A stretch of 64,000 nucleotides of DNA, taken from Erysipelotrichaceae bacterium (lineage in GTDB: Bacteria; Bacillota_I; Bacilli_A; RFN20; CAG-826). The position numbers and the translations under genes were made by a program. Under the pieces are notes generated by a model. The model was not told where the DNA came from, ran no database searches, and was given only the letters and a program-made list of their open reading frames with translations. Each line of letters begins with the position of its first letter. The first letter of the stretch is position 1. This document shows, piece after piece, positions 52,718 to 63,052 of the stretch. The stretch covers positions 1-64,000 of the forward strand of contig SVBE01000005.1 in the NCBI GenBank assembly GCA_015059065.1, read 5' to 3'.

Positions 52718-53179
52718 TTATTTTTGTTGAAGTTCGGCTCTATGTTTGAAGCAAGCAACAATGAGTAAGATGTCGATAATTAAACCAACAATACTGATGG
52801 TGATTGTTGCCGCGCTTGATTTGTTGGAGATATCGCTGACAACACTATAGATTCCAGAAATAGCACTGAGGATAGAAACGACAATACAGAAGATGCCCCA
52901 TCTACCTTTAAGTGAGAACATGAATCCGCCGATGATTTTGAAGACGCTAAAGATACTACCGAGTACAAAAGCGAAAATGATAACCCCAATAGCGAGACTA
53001 ACCGCCAAATCGACATCTGCTTGAGGTGTGCCTTGATCAATTGCAGCTTGTCTAGCGGCTGCGATAGAAGCTGGTAAACCAACTGCGAGGACGACGATGC
53101 TCGCGACTAAAACGATTAAAGAAATGATGGTTGCAACTAAGATTATTGTTGACCATACTGATTTTTTGTTTTCTGCCAT
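52718..53179 (-). CDS. small multi-TM membrane protein, function unknown
   Basis: Start moved from 53233 to ATG 53179 (MAENKKSVWSTI) with AAGGAG upstream; four hydrophobic segments. Confidence 0.7.
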   Translation of the reverse strand: MAENKKSVWSTIILVATIISLIVLVASIVVLAVGLPASIAAARQAAIDQGTPQADVDLAVSLAIGVIIFAFVLGSIFSVFKIIGGFMFSLKGRWGIFCIVVSILSAISGIYSVVSDISNKSSAATITISIVGLIIDILLIVACFKHRAELQQK

Positions 53180-53217
53180 ATGAAAACTCCTTTCTCTTTC
53201 ATTATACATATAAATAA

Positions 53218-53244
53218 TAAAAACTCCCCACAAAAGTGAGGAGT
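53218..53244 (-). terminator. intrinsic terminator of the amylase gene
   Basis: minus strand ACTCCTCAC TTTT GTGGGGAGT TTTTATT. Confidence 0.7.
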
Positions 53245-53263
53245 ATGTGCAATTTATAGTTCC

Positions 53264-55744
53264 TTATTGTTTTACAAAGATGGCAACATTGCCTTGTCCG
53301 GAAGCATTGGCTTGGAGAGTGCCGCCATTAACTTGGTAAGTGGAACCGCTATATAAATCCTTATAAGTTCCATTTGGTAAGTTATTAAAGCTGCCTCTTC
53401 CAGAGATGACAACACAGGCGATGGAATCGACCCCATTAGCGGTATATCTTCTAGTGAATCCAATACCGTTACCATTGAAGTTACCATTAGTGTATTGGCC
53501 TCTTCTAAGAGCAATACAAGATAATCTTGCTTGATTGAGTTTTTGTAAATGTTTGGATAAAGTACCATTTAATGCAGAAGCCATTTTACCAGAAGCATTA
53601 GAGTATTTACCGAAGTCAGAGACTTTCACATTACCTTCGATTTCTTCTCCGAAATAGGCTCTACCAGAATCCGCTAAAGCGATATTTGGTCCTTCGTCAA
53701 TCGTTTTACCAGCTTGGAACTGAATCTCACTGCCATAGTAGATACAAGGAATGCCACGGAATGTGAACATAAGGGACATGTTTTCTTTCCAAGCGCTTTC
53801 ACCCATATTGAATCTCACTTTTTGAATTCCGTCTGGGCCGTAGTCGTGGGAATCGACATAGACAACATTATATGTTGAGTCATTGTAATATTGGTCATTA
53901 CCCACTGCAACATTATATGCATTTTGAGCGCTTTCAAAGTTCCAGTGCATTGGGAAGTCGATGACGCTCATGCCACTTGATTTAGAATGATCTGGAGCAT
54001 GATATGAAAGATTATCATTTAGTTTATGGTTATAAATAATTGGTTGAGTGGCAGAAGAAGAATTATCGTTCCAGTTTTTTAAAGTGGATTCTTCGTTAAC
54101 TGCTCTAGTACCCCATGGATAATCTTTGCTTTCTTTCCAAGTATAGAATGGAGCAGAATCAGCTGGGTTATCATGGTTCCAAACCTCTCTTACACGAGTA
54201 CAGACTTCGCCGAACATGAAGAAGTTTGGATTGCCACATTTAGTAGCGATAGCTTTGAAAGCTGGTAAGTAATATTTGTTAAATGAGAGACGTGAAATGT
54301 GCTTCACTGTATCGATACGGAAGGCATCGACACCCATATGAATGAATTTAGCATATGCTTCTACTAAGTAGTTAGCGACAGTTGGGTTTTCGGTGTTGAG
54401 GTCAACACAGTCACCTGCCATTTGGCCAGTTTGTTCAATATATTGTTCATAGGCCATATTCTTTTCGTGGTGATAGATATTCTCTGTATCACCTTCATCG
54501 TTTTTCATCGCATCGATACGCATACCATATGGATTAGATGAAGTATCATAACTATCAGGAAGTTTGCCGTAGTCAGTTCTATTTCTCGTCATCGCCTTCA
54601 TTGTCGTATTGTTTTTGACATCGTAATAGAACATTGGGAATAAGTTCTCTTCACCGAAGTTACCAGTGTGGTTTAAAACGATATCGAGAATGATCTTCAT
54701 ATCGCGTTTATGCGCTTCATTAATCACAGTTTGGAAAGAGACATCTTCTGATTCATAACGTGGGTCAACTTCTTTGAAGTTAATCGCGTGATAGCCGTGG
54801 TAATCAAAGCCAGATGCATTCTTGACGACAGGAGTGATCCAAATCGCAGTAAAGCCTTGGGCTTTGATATAATCCATCTTTTCGATTAAACCCTTGAAGT
54901 CACCTCTCCAGTTTGGATCTGTGGAAGCATCTTGTTTAGCATCCCAACAGTGGGTGTTGTTGCTCTTATCACCATCATAGAATCTCGTAGTAATAGTGAA
55001 ATAGATACTCTCATCACGGAAATCATCACGTTTACCATTATATTTGTTGATGACGGATTTCTTATCCCAGTTTTTAACGACAGGGAGTTCGGAATAATCG
55101 CTCGCGGAGTTTACAGTAGCGTGAACTGGTCTAACAATTTTGCTAGGCTGTTTATAATTCTTACCATCTTTATAGATATTAGTGGCTTTTGGATTCCAAT
55201 CAGTGGAGCCACTTCCTGATGTTTGTTCAGGTTCAGTATCAGTCTTTGTTAATTGACCGTTGACGAGCCAGTAGTGGCCAGCTCCGTTAACGACTAAGTC
55301 ACCAGTTTGTCCTGGGGAATTAAAGATTACATTAAATTCTGTTTTTCCGGCTGGGAAATCAAACATTTTCCAACGGGCATTATGATCAGACAATTTAGTG
55401 CCAGGCCAATTGCCAAGGAATTTCTCAGCACTTGTCTCGCCTTTTCCAGTCCAAGCATAGACATATTCATAATTGGTTGGACAGAAGACTTGAACGTTGG
55501 AAACAGGGCTTAAAACTTCAGGCACGAACGTCTCTACAGCTTTTTGTGGTCCATTATCAATCCAATCCTTGTCCTCATCATAACTGATGTAACTATAATC
55601 ATGAGGGGTGCTTGCTTGACCACTAGGATCGGAGTCTCCTCCTCCGCCTTCACCTTTACTTGTAGGATCAGTGCTAGTTGTTCCACAAGCGGCAAGTGAA
55701 AATAAAAGTAATAATGAAATACTTGAGAGAGTTTTCTTCTTCAT
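53264..55744 (-). CDS. GH13 alpha-amylase family lipoprotein with N-terminal starch-binding module
   Basis: Lipobox SLAACG; GFTAIWITPVVKN, DIVLNHTG, GVDAFRIDTVKH, FGEVC, VYVDSHD; CBM26-like N-terminal region. Confidence 0.92.
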   Translation of the reverse strand: MKKKTLSSISLLLLFSLAACGTTSTDPTSKGEGGGGDSDPSGQASTPHDYSYISYDEDKDWIDNGPQKAVETFVPEVLSPVSNVQVFCPTNYEYVYAWTGKGETSAEKFLGNWPGTKLSDHNARWKMFDFPAGKTEFNVIFNSPGQTGDLVVNGAGHYWLVNGQLTKTDTEPEQTSGSGSTDWNPKATNIYKDGKNYKQPSKIVRPVHATVNSASDYSELPVVKNWDKKSVINKYNGKRDDFRDESIYFTITTRFYDGDKSNNTHCWDAKQDASTDPNWRGDFKGLIEKMDYIKAQGFTAIWITPVVKNASGFDYHGYHAINFKEVDPRYESEDVSFQTVINEAHKRDMKIILDIVLNHTGNFGEENLFPMFYYDVKNNTTMKAMTRNRTDYGKLPDSYDTSSNPYGMRIDAMKNDEGDTENIYHHEKNMAYEQYIEQTGQMAGDCVDLNTENPTVANYLVEAYAKFIHMGVDAFRIDTVKHISRLSFNKYYLPAFKAIATKCGNPNFFMFGEVCTRVREVWNHDNPADSAPFYTWKESKDYPWGTRAVNEESTLKNWNDNSSSATQPIIYNHKLNDNLSYHAPDHSKSSGMSVIDFPMHWNFESAQNAYNVAVGNDQYYNDSTYNVVYVDSHDYGPDGIQKVRFNMGESAWKENMSLMFTFRGIPCIYYGSEIQFQAGKTIDEGPNIALADSGRAYFGEEIEGNVKVSDFGKYSNASGKMASALNGTLSKHLQKLNQARLSCIALRRGQYTNGNFNGNGIGFTRRYTANGVDSIACVVISGRGSFNNLPNGTYKDLYSGSTYQVNGGTLQANASGQGNVAIFVKQ

Positions 55745-55925
55745 TTTATGTCTCCTTATAATTTCATTTTATTGATAAATATATTTTTTGCAATATGCGT
55801 ACGTACTTAATTTATAGGAAGATGGATATACAAAAATCTATTATTTTCGAAATAAGGTATTAATTTAATTAATTAATGTGTATAATAACCACGTTATGTT
55901 TTTTAGAAAAAAGAGGAAAAAAGAA

Positions 55926-58118
55926 ATGAAAAAAGTATTCGAACTAGATTTCGAAGGAAAGAAGTTCGTTGTTGAAGCGGGTGAAATTGCTAAACAAGCG
56001 GACGGTGCAGTCCTCGTTAGATTAAACGAAACTGTCGTACTTTCCACAGTGTGTGCCTCAGATCTTCCAAAGGAAGGAGATTTCTTCCCATTAACAGTCG
56101 GCTATGAAGAGAAACAATACGCCGTCGGTAAGATCCCAGGCTCATTTTTACGTAGAGAAGGTAGAGCGGGAGAACACGCTACCTTAACTGCCAGATTGAT
56201 TGATAGACCAATCAGACCAATGTTCTCCGAAGGTTTTAGAAACGAAGTTCAAATCGTCAACACTGTGATGTCTGTTGATACAGACTGCACTCCAGAGATG
56301 ACTGCAATGTTAGGTTCTTCCTTAGCCTTAGGTATCTCCGATATTCCATTTGATGGCCCTATCGCTGGTGTCTATGTCGGAAGAGTTAACGGCAAATTCA
56401 TCATCAACCCAACAGTGGAAGAGGATAAACAATCCGATATTCAACTCGCTGTCGCCGGTACAAAAGAAGCTATCAACATGGTTGAAGCTGGTGCTCAACA
56501 AGTCAGTGAAGAAGATATGCTCGATGCTTTAATGTTTGGTCATGAAGCGATTAAGAAATTATGTGCATGGCAAGAAAAAATCATTAAAGAAATCGGTAAA
56601 CCAAAAAGAGAAATCGAACTCTATAAATGCGACCCTGTCATCGAAAAAGATATCACTGAAAGAGCCAATGCTCGTTTAGTGAAAGCCATCTCTATCTTTG
56701 ATAAATTAGAGAGACAAGATGCTGTCGATGCCATCAAGAACGAAATCATTGAAGATTATGATTCCCGTACTTATGAAAATGAAAAAGAACATCAAAAAGT
56801 TATGCACATGGTCAATGAGACTTTAGAAAACCTCGTTGCTAAAGAAGTGCGTAGACTTATCACTGATGAAAAGATCAGACCAGATGGTCGTAAAGTCGAT
56901 GAGATTCGTCCTTTAGACGCACAAGTTGATTTATTACCACGCACTCATGGTTCTGCGATGTTCACTAGAGGTCAAACTCAAGTCATCTCCGTTACTACTT
57001 TAGGTGCGAAATCCGATGAACAAATCATCGATAACTTAACTGAAGAAGATACTCGCCACTGGATGCATCATTACAATTTCCCACCATATTCTGTTGGTGA
57101 AGTTGGTAGAATGGGTTCCCCAGGAAGAAGAGAAATTGGACATGGTAAATTAGGTGAAAGAGCCTTATCATATGTCATTCCTTCAGTTGAAGAATTCCCA
57201 TATACAATTAGAACTGTCGCGGAAGTCGTGGAATCTAACGGTTCTTCTTCTCAAGCTTCCATCTGTGCTTCCTGTATGTCCCTTATGGCTGCAGGTGTCC
57301 CAATCAAAGCGATGGTGTCCGGCATTGCCATGGGCTTAATCAGCTCTGGACCATTAGATGGCAAGCACCCATATACAATCCTTACTGATATTCAAGGTTT
57401 AGAAGATCACTTCGGTGATATGGACTTCAAAGTCGCTGGTACTGAAAAAGGTATCACAGCCTTACAAATGGATATCAAGATCAAAGGTGTTACTAAAGAA
57501 GTGCTACGCGAAGCTTTAGCCCAAGCTCATGATGCTCGTGCGAAAATTCGTGAAGTGATGAAGCAAGCGATTGCTGAACCAAGACCAGATGTCGGTAAAT
57601 ACGCGCCTAAGATGGATACATTCCACATCGATGTCGATAAGATTAGAGATGTCATCGGTACAGGCGGCAAAGTCATCAACGAAATCATCGCAGAGTGTGA
57701 TGATGTCAAGATTGACATTGAAGATGATGGCCAAGTCACTATCTACCATATGGATAGAGAAACAATCAACAAAGCCAAGAATATGATTCTTGATATCGTG
57801 AAAGAAGCTCAAGTTGGCGAAGAATATACTGGTGAAGTTACCCGTGTTGAAGACTACGGTGCCTTCGTTAAATTATTCGGTAATGTTGAAGGATTGTGTC
57901 ACGTCTCAAGACTCGGTTGGGGATTCGTCTCTAGAGCTCAAGATGTCGTCAAAGTCGGCGATACATTAAGAGTGAGAGTCATCGAAATCGATGATCACGG
58001 TAAAGTCAAAGTCTCCGCGAGAGAATTTATGGAAAAGCCAGCTGATTATGAGGAAAGACCTCAAAGACAAGCTAAACCAGACCGTTCAATCAAGGGACCA
58101 AGAAAGTTTAAAAAATAA
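55926..58118 (+). CDS. pnp: polyribonucleotide nucleotidyltransferase (PNPase)
   Basis: Duplicated RNase PH domains ([28 protein letters not shown]), KH ([15 protein letters not shown]) and S1 domains; start choice 55926 vs 55896 uncertain. Confidence 0.96.
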   Translation: MKKVFELDFEGKKFVVEAGEIAKQADGAVLVRLNETVVLSTVCASDLPKEGDFFPLTVGYEEKQYAVGKIPGSFLRREGRAGEHATLTARLIDRPIRPMFSEGFRNEVQIVNTVMSVDTDCTPEMTAMLGSSLALGISDIPFDGPIAGVYVGRVNGKFIINPTVEEDKQSDIQLAVAGTKEAINMVEAGAQQVSEEDMLDALMFGHEAIKKLCAWQEKIIKEIGKPKREIELYKCDPVIEKDITERANARLVKAISIFDKLERQDAVDAIKNEIIEDYDSRTYENEKEHQKVMHMVNETLENLVAKEVRRLITDEKIRPDGRKVDEIRPLDAQVDLLPRTHGSAMFTRGQTQVISVTTLGAKSDEQIIDNLTEEDTRHWMHHYNFPPYSVGEVGRMGSPGRREIGHGKLGERALSYVIPSVEEFPYTIRTVAEVVESNGSSSQASICASCMSLMAAGVPIKAMVSGIAMGLISSGPLDGKHPYTILTDIQGLEDHFGDMDFKVAGTEKGITALQMDIKIKGVTKEVLREALAQAHDARAKIREVMKQAIAEPRPDVGKYAPKMDTFHIDVDKIRDVIGTGGKVINEIIAECDDVKIDIEDDGQVTIYHMDRETINKAKNMILDIVKEAQVGEEYTGEVTRVEDYGAFVKLFGNVEGLCHVSRLGWGFVSRAQDVVKVGDTLRVRVIEIDDHGKVKVSAREFMEKPADYEERPQRQAKPDRSIKGPRKFKK

Positions 58119-58133
58119 CAAAACTAATATAAA

Positions 58134-58165
58134 AGGGAAGGAATGATAAAATCCTTCCTTTTTAT
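58134..58165 (+). terminator. intrinsic terminator after pnp
   Basis: GGGAAGGAatgataaaaTCCTTCCTTTTTA. Confidence 0.75.
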
Positions 58166-58203
58166 GTCCAAAAAATATAAAACAGGTGTATAATAGAAAT
58201 GCT

Positions 58204-59646
58204 ATGAAAGACATTATTATTATTGGCGCTGGTGTTACAGGCGCTTTAATCGCTAGAGAGTTATCCAAATATAATCTAGATGTTTTAGTCTTAGAGAAGG
58301 AAAGCGATGTCGGCAATGTTACTTCTTCTGCTAACTCTGCTATCATCCATTCCGGATATGATCCAAAGCCAGGAACATTAAAAGCAAAACTGAACGTGAA
58401 AGGAGCTGCTCTATATCCTGCTTTATGTGATGAACTCGATGTTTCATACTCCATGTGTGGAACCCTAACGATTATTGACGATGAATCGCAGTGGCCTATT
58501 TTTAAAGAACTATTAGAGAGAAGTAAAGAAAATGGAGTGGAAATGCTCTCTTTAAGCAAAGAAGAACTCCTTAAATTAGAGCCAAACATTACTCCAAATG
58601 CTTTAGGTGCCCTTTATGCGAAAAAAGCAGGCATCGTCAACCCATTTGAATTAGTGGTCAATGCGATGGAAAACGCAGTTGATAATGGAGTCACTCTCCA
58701 CATTAACGAAGGTGTTAATGATATTAAAGCAAAAGATAACTATTTTATAGTTAAAACAAATAAAGGCGAATATGAAACCAAAGTGGTGATCAACGCGGCA
58801 GGTTTATATTCTGATAAAATTGCCTCAATGGTTAATGATATCGATTGGCATATCATTCCTCGCAAAGGCGAATATATCTTATTAGATCACCGCACAGCGG
58901 GTTTAGTGCGTAGACCAATCTTCCCTCTTCCTAGTGAAAAGGGCAAGGGCATCTTAGTTGCCCCAACAACTTCTGGCAATTATTATTTAGGTCCTAGCAG
59001 TGAACCTCAAGAAGAAAGAGACGACTATTCTACAGATTCATTAACTTTAGGCAATATTAAGACTAATGCTTCTCGATTAGTACCAAATATTCCATACGGC
59101 GATACCATTAGAGTGTTCGCCGGACTTAGAGCCACTCCCTCAACTCATGATTTCATCATTGGGCCAAATGGAAAATATGATAACTTTATCAATGTGGCAG
59201 GTATTGAATCTCCAGGTTTAGCTTCCTCTCCAGCAATCGCTCAATATGTCGTTCATGATTTTGTGGAGAAAGTCCTTCCTTTAAACAAGAAAGACAATTT
59301 CAATCCACATATTCGTAAGCATATTAAAATCAAATTATTAAACGAAGAAGAAAGAAATAAGCTCGTTAAAGAGAATCCAGATTATGGACGTATTGTCTGT
59401 AACTGTGAACAAGTCTCTTTAGGTGAACTTAAAGATGTTCTTAATAGAAGCGTTCCTCCTCATTCAGTCAAGGGAATGAAGAGAAGAACAAGAGCGGGAT
59501 TTGGTCGTTGCCAAGGCGGTTATTGCTTAGGTACAGTCTCCTTCTTACTCGCGGAGAAATACGGCATTGAACTCACTGAAGTCAATTATGATAACGAGGG
59601 TTCAAATCTCATTATTGAAAAGATAAAGAAGGTTAACAATGATTAA
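58204..59646 (+). CDS. FAD-dependent oxidoreductase, GlpA-like, with C-terminal [2Fe-2S]-type domain
   Basis: GAGVTGALIARELSKYNLDVLVLEKE; C-terminal IVCNCEQVSLGE...GFGRCQGGYC; start moved from 58186 to ATG 58204. Confidence 0.9.
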   Translation: MKDIIIIGAGVTGALIARELSKYNLDVLVLEKESDVGNVTSSANSAIIHSGYDPKPGTLKAKLNVKGAALYPALCDELDVSYSMCGTLTIIDDESQWPIFKELLERSKENGVEMLSLSKEELLKLEPNITPNALGALYAKKAGIVNPFELVVNAMENAVDNGVTLHINEGVNDIKAKDNYFIVKTNKGEYETKVVINAAGLYSDKIASMVNDIDWHIIPRKGEYILLDHRTAGLVRRPIFPLPSEKGKGILVAPTTSGNYYLGPSSEPQEERDDYSTDSLTLGNIKTNASRLVPNIPYGDTIRVFAGLRATPSTHDFIIGPNGKYDNFINVAGIESPGLASSPAIAQYVVHDFVEKVLPLNKKDNFNPHIRKHIKIKLLNEEERNKLVKENPDYGRIVCNCEQVSLGELKDVLNRSVPPHSVKGMKRRTRAGFGRCQGGYCLGTVSFLLAEKYGIELTEVNYDNEGSNLIIEKIKKVNND

Positions 59647-60880
59647 GAAAGATTTAGTGGTTATCGGTGGAGGAGCGGGCGGCTTAGCGGCTGCTATTTC
59701 CGCGTACGATAATGGTGTTAAAGATATCTTACTCCTTGAAAGAGAAGATCATTTGGGTGGCATCCTTGACCAATGCATCCATAATGGTTTTGGACTTACC
59801 ACATTTAAAGAAGAACTCACTGGTCCAGAATACGCAGATCGTTTCATCAAAGAATTAAAAAAGAGAAACATCGAATACAAATTATTAACGCAAGTCAGCA
59901 AAATAACGAAGAATAAAGAGGTTTTTTACTCAAATAGCGATGAAGGATTCGTCAAAGTTGAAGCAAAAGCCATCATTCTTGCGACTGGCTCATATGAAAG
60001 AACTCCAGGGGCAATTATGGTTCCAGGAGATCGTTGCAGTGGTGTGACTACAGCTGGCACTGCCCAAAAGATTTTAAACACGACCGGTTATCTCGTCGGT
60101 AAAAAAGTGGTGATCTTAGGTAGTGGTGATATCGGCTTAATCATGGCAAGAAGATTAACTCTTGAAGGGGCAAAAGTCATCTGTGTTGCAGAGATTATGC
60201 CTTTCTCAAATGGGTTAAATCGTAACATCGTCCAATGCTTGCAAGATTTCAACATTCCCCTCTATTTATCCACAACTGTTAGTAACGTCATTGGTAAGAA
60301 TAGAGTAGAGAAAGTTGAACTCTCTTCGGTCGATGAAAATTTAAAAGTGATTCCAGGCACAGCTAGAGAGATTGAATGCGACTGTTTAATTCTCTCTGTC
60401 GGTTTATTGCCACAGACAACTTTACTCGAAGAGATGGGTGGAGTGAAATTTGAAAGAAATAGGGGACCGTCGGTTGATAATAACTTCGAATTACAGATTC
60501 CAGGTATTTTCACTTGTGGTAACTGCTTACATGTTCACGACCTCGTTGACTTCGTCTCTCAAGAAGGTTTAGCTGCTGGCAAATCCGCTGCAGAATATAT
60601 CGTCAACAATAAAGAAGAAAAAGATAAACTTCCAGTGACTGCTGGAGGACTTATGGGATATGTTGTTCCTAACTATGTCAATAAGTCTGCTGAAGAATTG
60701 AATTTCAAATTCCGCGTTCGCAAACCAACGGAAAAAGCCTTCTTATATATCACTCAAGGTGATAGATTATTGAAGAAGCAAGTTTTGACCCTTCTTTTAC
60801 CAAGTATCATGGTGGAAGGTAAGGTCAAATTAACGGACTTGACAAATGAGCCAATTGAAATGAGGGTGGATTATGAATAA
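59639..60880 (+). CDS. FAD/NAD(P)-binding oxidoreductase
   Basis: VVIGGGAGGLAAAISAYDNG, VVILGSGDIGLIMARRLTLEG, GIFTCGNCLHVHDLVD. Confidence 0.9.
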   Translation: MIKKDLVVIGGGAGGLAAAISAYDNGVKDILLLEREDHLGGILDQCIHNGFGLTTFKEELTGPEYADRFIKELKKRNIEYKLLTQVSKITKNKEVFYSNSDEGFVKVEAKAIILATGSYERTPGAIMVPGDRCSGVTTAGTAQKILNTTGYLVGKKVVILGSGDIGLIMARRLTLEGAKVICVAEIMPFSNGLNRNIVQCLQDFNIPLYLSTTVSNVIGKNRVEKVELSSVDENLKVIPGTAREIECDCLILSVGLLPQTTLLEEMGGVKFERNRGPSVDNNFELQIPGIFTCGNCLHVHDLVDFVSQEGLAAGKSAAEYIVNNKEEKDKLPVTAGGLMGYVVPNYVNKSAEELNFKFRVRKPTEKAFLYITQGDRLLKKQVLTLLLPSIMVEGKVKLTDLTNEPIEMRVDYE

Positions 60881-61217
60881 AGAATTTACATGCATCGTTT
60901 GCCCACGTGGTTGCCATATCACTGTTGATGAACAAAATAATGTTTCTGGAAACTTTTGTCCTAGGGGCAAGAATTATGTCCTTAAAGAGATGAGCGCTCC
61001 AGAGAGAACTTTAACTTCTTCTATTAGAATTACTAATAGAAAAAACTGTGTTGTTTCCGTGAAAACTTCTAAACCAATTCCAAAAGGAAAGATTTTTGAG
61101 ATGATGGAAGTGGTCAACTCTTTACATGCGGAAGCTCCAGTCCATGTCGGTGATGTTGTCCTTCATAATCCGTTAGGGATTGATACGGACATCGTCATTA
61201 CAAAAAACATTCTTTAA
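60873..61217 (+). CDS. DUF1667 family protein
   Basis: CIVCPRGCHITVD...GNFCPRGKNYVLKE; usual partner of the two oxidoreductases upstream. Confidence 0.88.
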   Translation: MNKEFTCIVCPRGCHITVDEQNNVSGNFCPRGKNYVLKEMSAPERTLTSSIRITNRKNCVVSVKTSKPIPKGKIFEMMEVVNSLHAEAPVHVGDVVLHNPLGIDTDIVITKNIL

Positions 61218-61279
61218 TGTTTGTTATTTAAAAAACACTATTTTATTGATATACTATTCATATTCTAAGGAACATAGTA

Positions 61280-62977
61280 ATGTCTGATCAAATCAAAATC
61301 GTTGCTTTAGGCGGTCTTGATGAATCTGGTAAAGACTGTTATGTCGTGGAAATCAATAATGACATCTTTGTCTTAGAAGCTGGATCATCTGTCCCAAACA
61401 AAACCATCCCTGGTGTTGATTTCATGCTCCCAAATTTCGATTATCTAATCGCAAATAAGGAGAGAATCGCCGGGTATTTTATGACGCACGGTCACGATGA
61501 GAACATGGGCTGTTTGCAGTATGTCTATAAAGATGCACCCGCACCAGTATACTGCACAAATGCAACCCGCATTATTATGGAGAGCGAAGCAAAACGTCTT
61601 GGCTTAAAGCCAAATTTCAATTACCGCATCATCAATTTAAAAGATAATATCTTCCAAGTTGCGGGTAGAGAAGTGAGGGTTTTCCAAACTGTTCATAACG
61701 CTGCTTATTCCTATGGATTAGCAATTTATACTGATAGAGGATATATCGTTTATACAGGTGATTTCATGATCGATTTCACAACTGAAGACGAAGGATATTA
61801 TTTTGATTTAGATACGATTGAGGAATTATCACATGAGAACACCCTTCTTTTGATGAGCGTTTCTAAAGCCGCTAATAAGAGTGGATACTGTGCTCCTAAA
61901 CATATGGTTTACGATAGGTTATACCGCAAATTTAAAGATGGGCATAAGCGTATTTTCATCGCTTGTTTCTGGCAGAATTTCTATCGTATCAATGAGATTT
62001 GTAAATTAGCAAAAGACACTCATAAAAAGATATATTTCTATAATGATTACACTAAAAGTGTAATGGAAGAACTGATGCAGGCAGATAAATCCATCTGCTT
62101 GACGAGAAATGATATTCTCGATAATCAAGATATTTTAAGAGTGAGAGGAGAAGATGTTGTCATCTTAATTCTCGGTAGAGGGGAAAAACTTTATAAAGAG
62201 TTCCAAAAACTCGTTTATCGTACTAACGATGATAAGCGTATCGTCCTTGGTGAAAACGATATCTTTATCAATGTGGCTTTACCAACCCCACCTTTAGAAG
62301 TTTTAGCGACGAGATCAATGGATGCTTTATATCGCGTGAACTGTGAAGTGGTTTGGATTAAATCCAAAGAGCTCACCTCAATGCATGCACGTCAAGACGA
62401 CCTCAAATTCTTTATTTCAAGATTAAGACCTCATTATTATCTTCCGGTAAGAGGTAATTATGTCAATTTAGTCGCTAATGCGATACTCGCTTTAGATATG
62501 AATTCTGGACTATCGCATAACAATATCTTTATTTTAGATAATGGTATGCAGCTTGTCTTTGATGATAAACCACGTCCTCATGTGGTCACTAACGATGAAA
62601 ACGGTATTAACATTTCTCCTGTTTTAGTCGATGGTATGGGCATTTCAAAAATTGCAGATAAAGTGATTGAAGAACGCCAAAAACTTGGCGTTGATGGAGT
62701 GGTGATCGTGGCTGCGACAGTCTCAAGAGCGAGTCGTTCTATCGTCTCTGGACCTGACTGTCAAATGCGTGGATTTGTCTATTCTAAAGAAGCAGAGCCA
62801 ATCTTAAAAGCCATCAATCAAATCTTCACTGAAGAAGTCAAATTAGCATTGATGAGCGATACGATTAACTTCGATCCAGCAATGACGAATATCAAAGATC
62901 GCTGTAAAAAATTCTTCCGTCGTGAAAACGGACGAGACCCATTAGTGATTCCGATTATCATCCCGGTGAACAATTAA
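61280..62977 (+). CDS. RNase J family metallo-beta-lactamase/beta-CASP protein, J2-like
   Basis: Full-length RNase J architecture; active-site motif reads HGHDEN; next to a probable ftsK/spoIIIE. Confidence 0.82.
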   Translation: MSDQIKIVALGGLDESGKDCYVVEINNDIFVLEAGSSVPNKTIPGVDFMLPNFDYLIANKERIAGYFMTHGHDENMGCLQYVYKDAPAPVYCTNATRIIMESEAKRLGLKPNFNYRIINLKDNIFQVAGREVRVFQTVHNAAYSYGLAIYTDRGYIVYTGDFMIDFTTEDEGYYFDLDTIEELSHENTLLLMSVSKAANKSGYCAPKHMVYDRLYRKFKDGHKRIFIACFWQNFYRINEICKLAKDTHKKIYFYNDYTKSVMEELMQADKSICLTRNDILDNQDILRVRGEDVVILILGRGEKLYKEFQKLVYRTNDDKRIVLGENDIFINVALPTPPLEVLATRSMDALYRVNCEVVWIKSKELTSMHARQDDLKFFISRLRPHYYLPVRGNYVNLVANAILALDMNSGLSHNNIFILDNGMQLVFDDKPRPHVVTNDENGINISPVLVDGMGISKIADKVIEERQKLGVDGVVIVAATVSRASRSIVSGPDCQMRGFVYSKEAEPILKAINQIFTEEVKLALMSDTINFDPAMTNIKDRCKKFFRRENGRDPLVIPIIIPVNN

Positions 62978-62983
62978 GAATAC

Positions 62984-63006
62984 AAAGCACTTCGGTGCTT
63001 TTTTCT
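62984..63006 (+). terminator. intrinsic terminator
   Basis: AAAGCACTTCGGTGCTTTTTT. Confidence 0.8.
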
Positions 63007-63052
63007 TATAATTTGTTAGACTATATAAATAACTATATGTATAATTACATAT

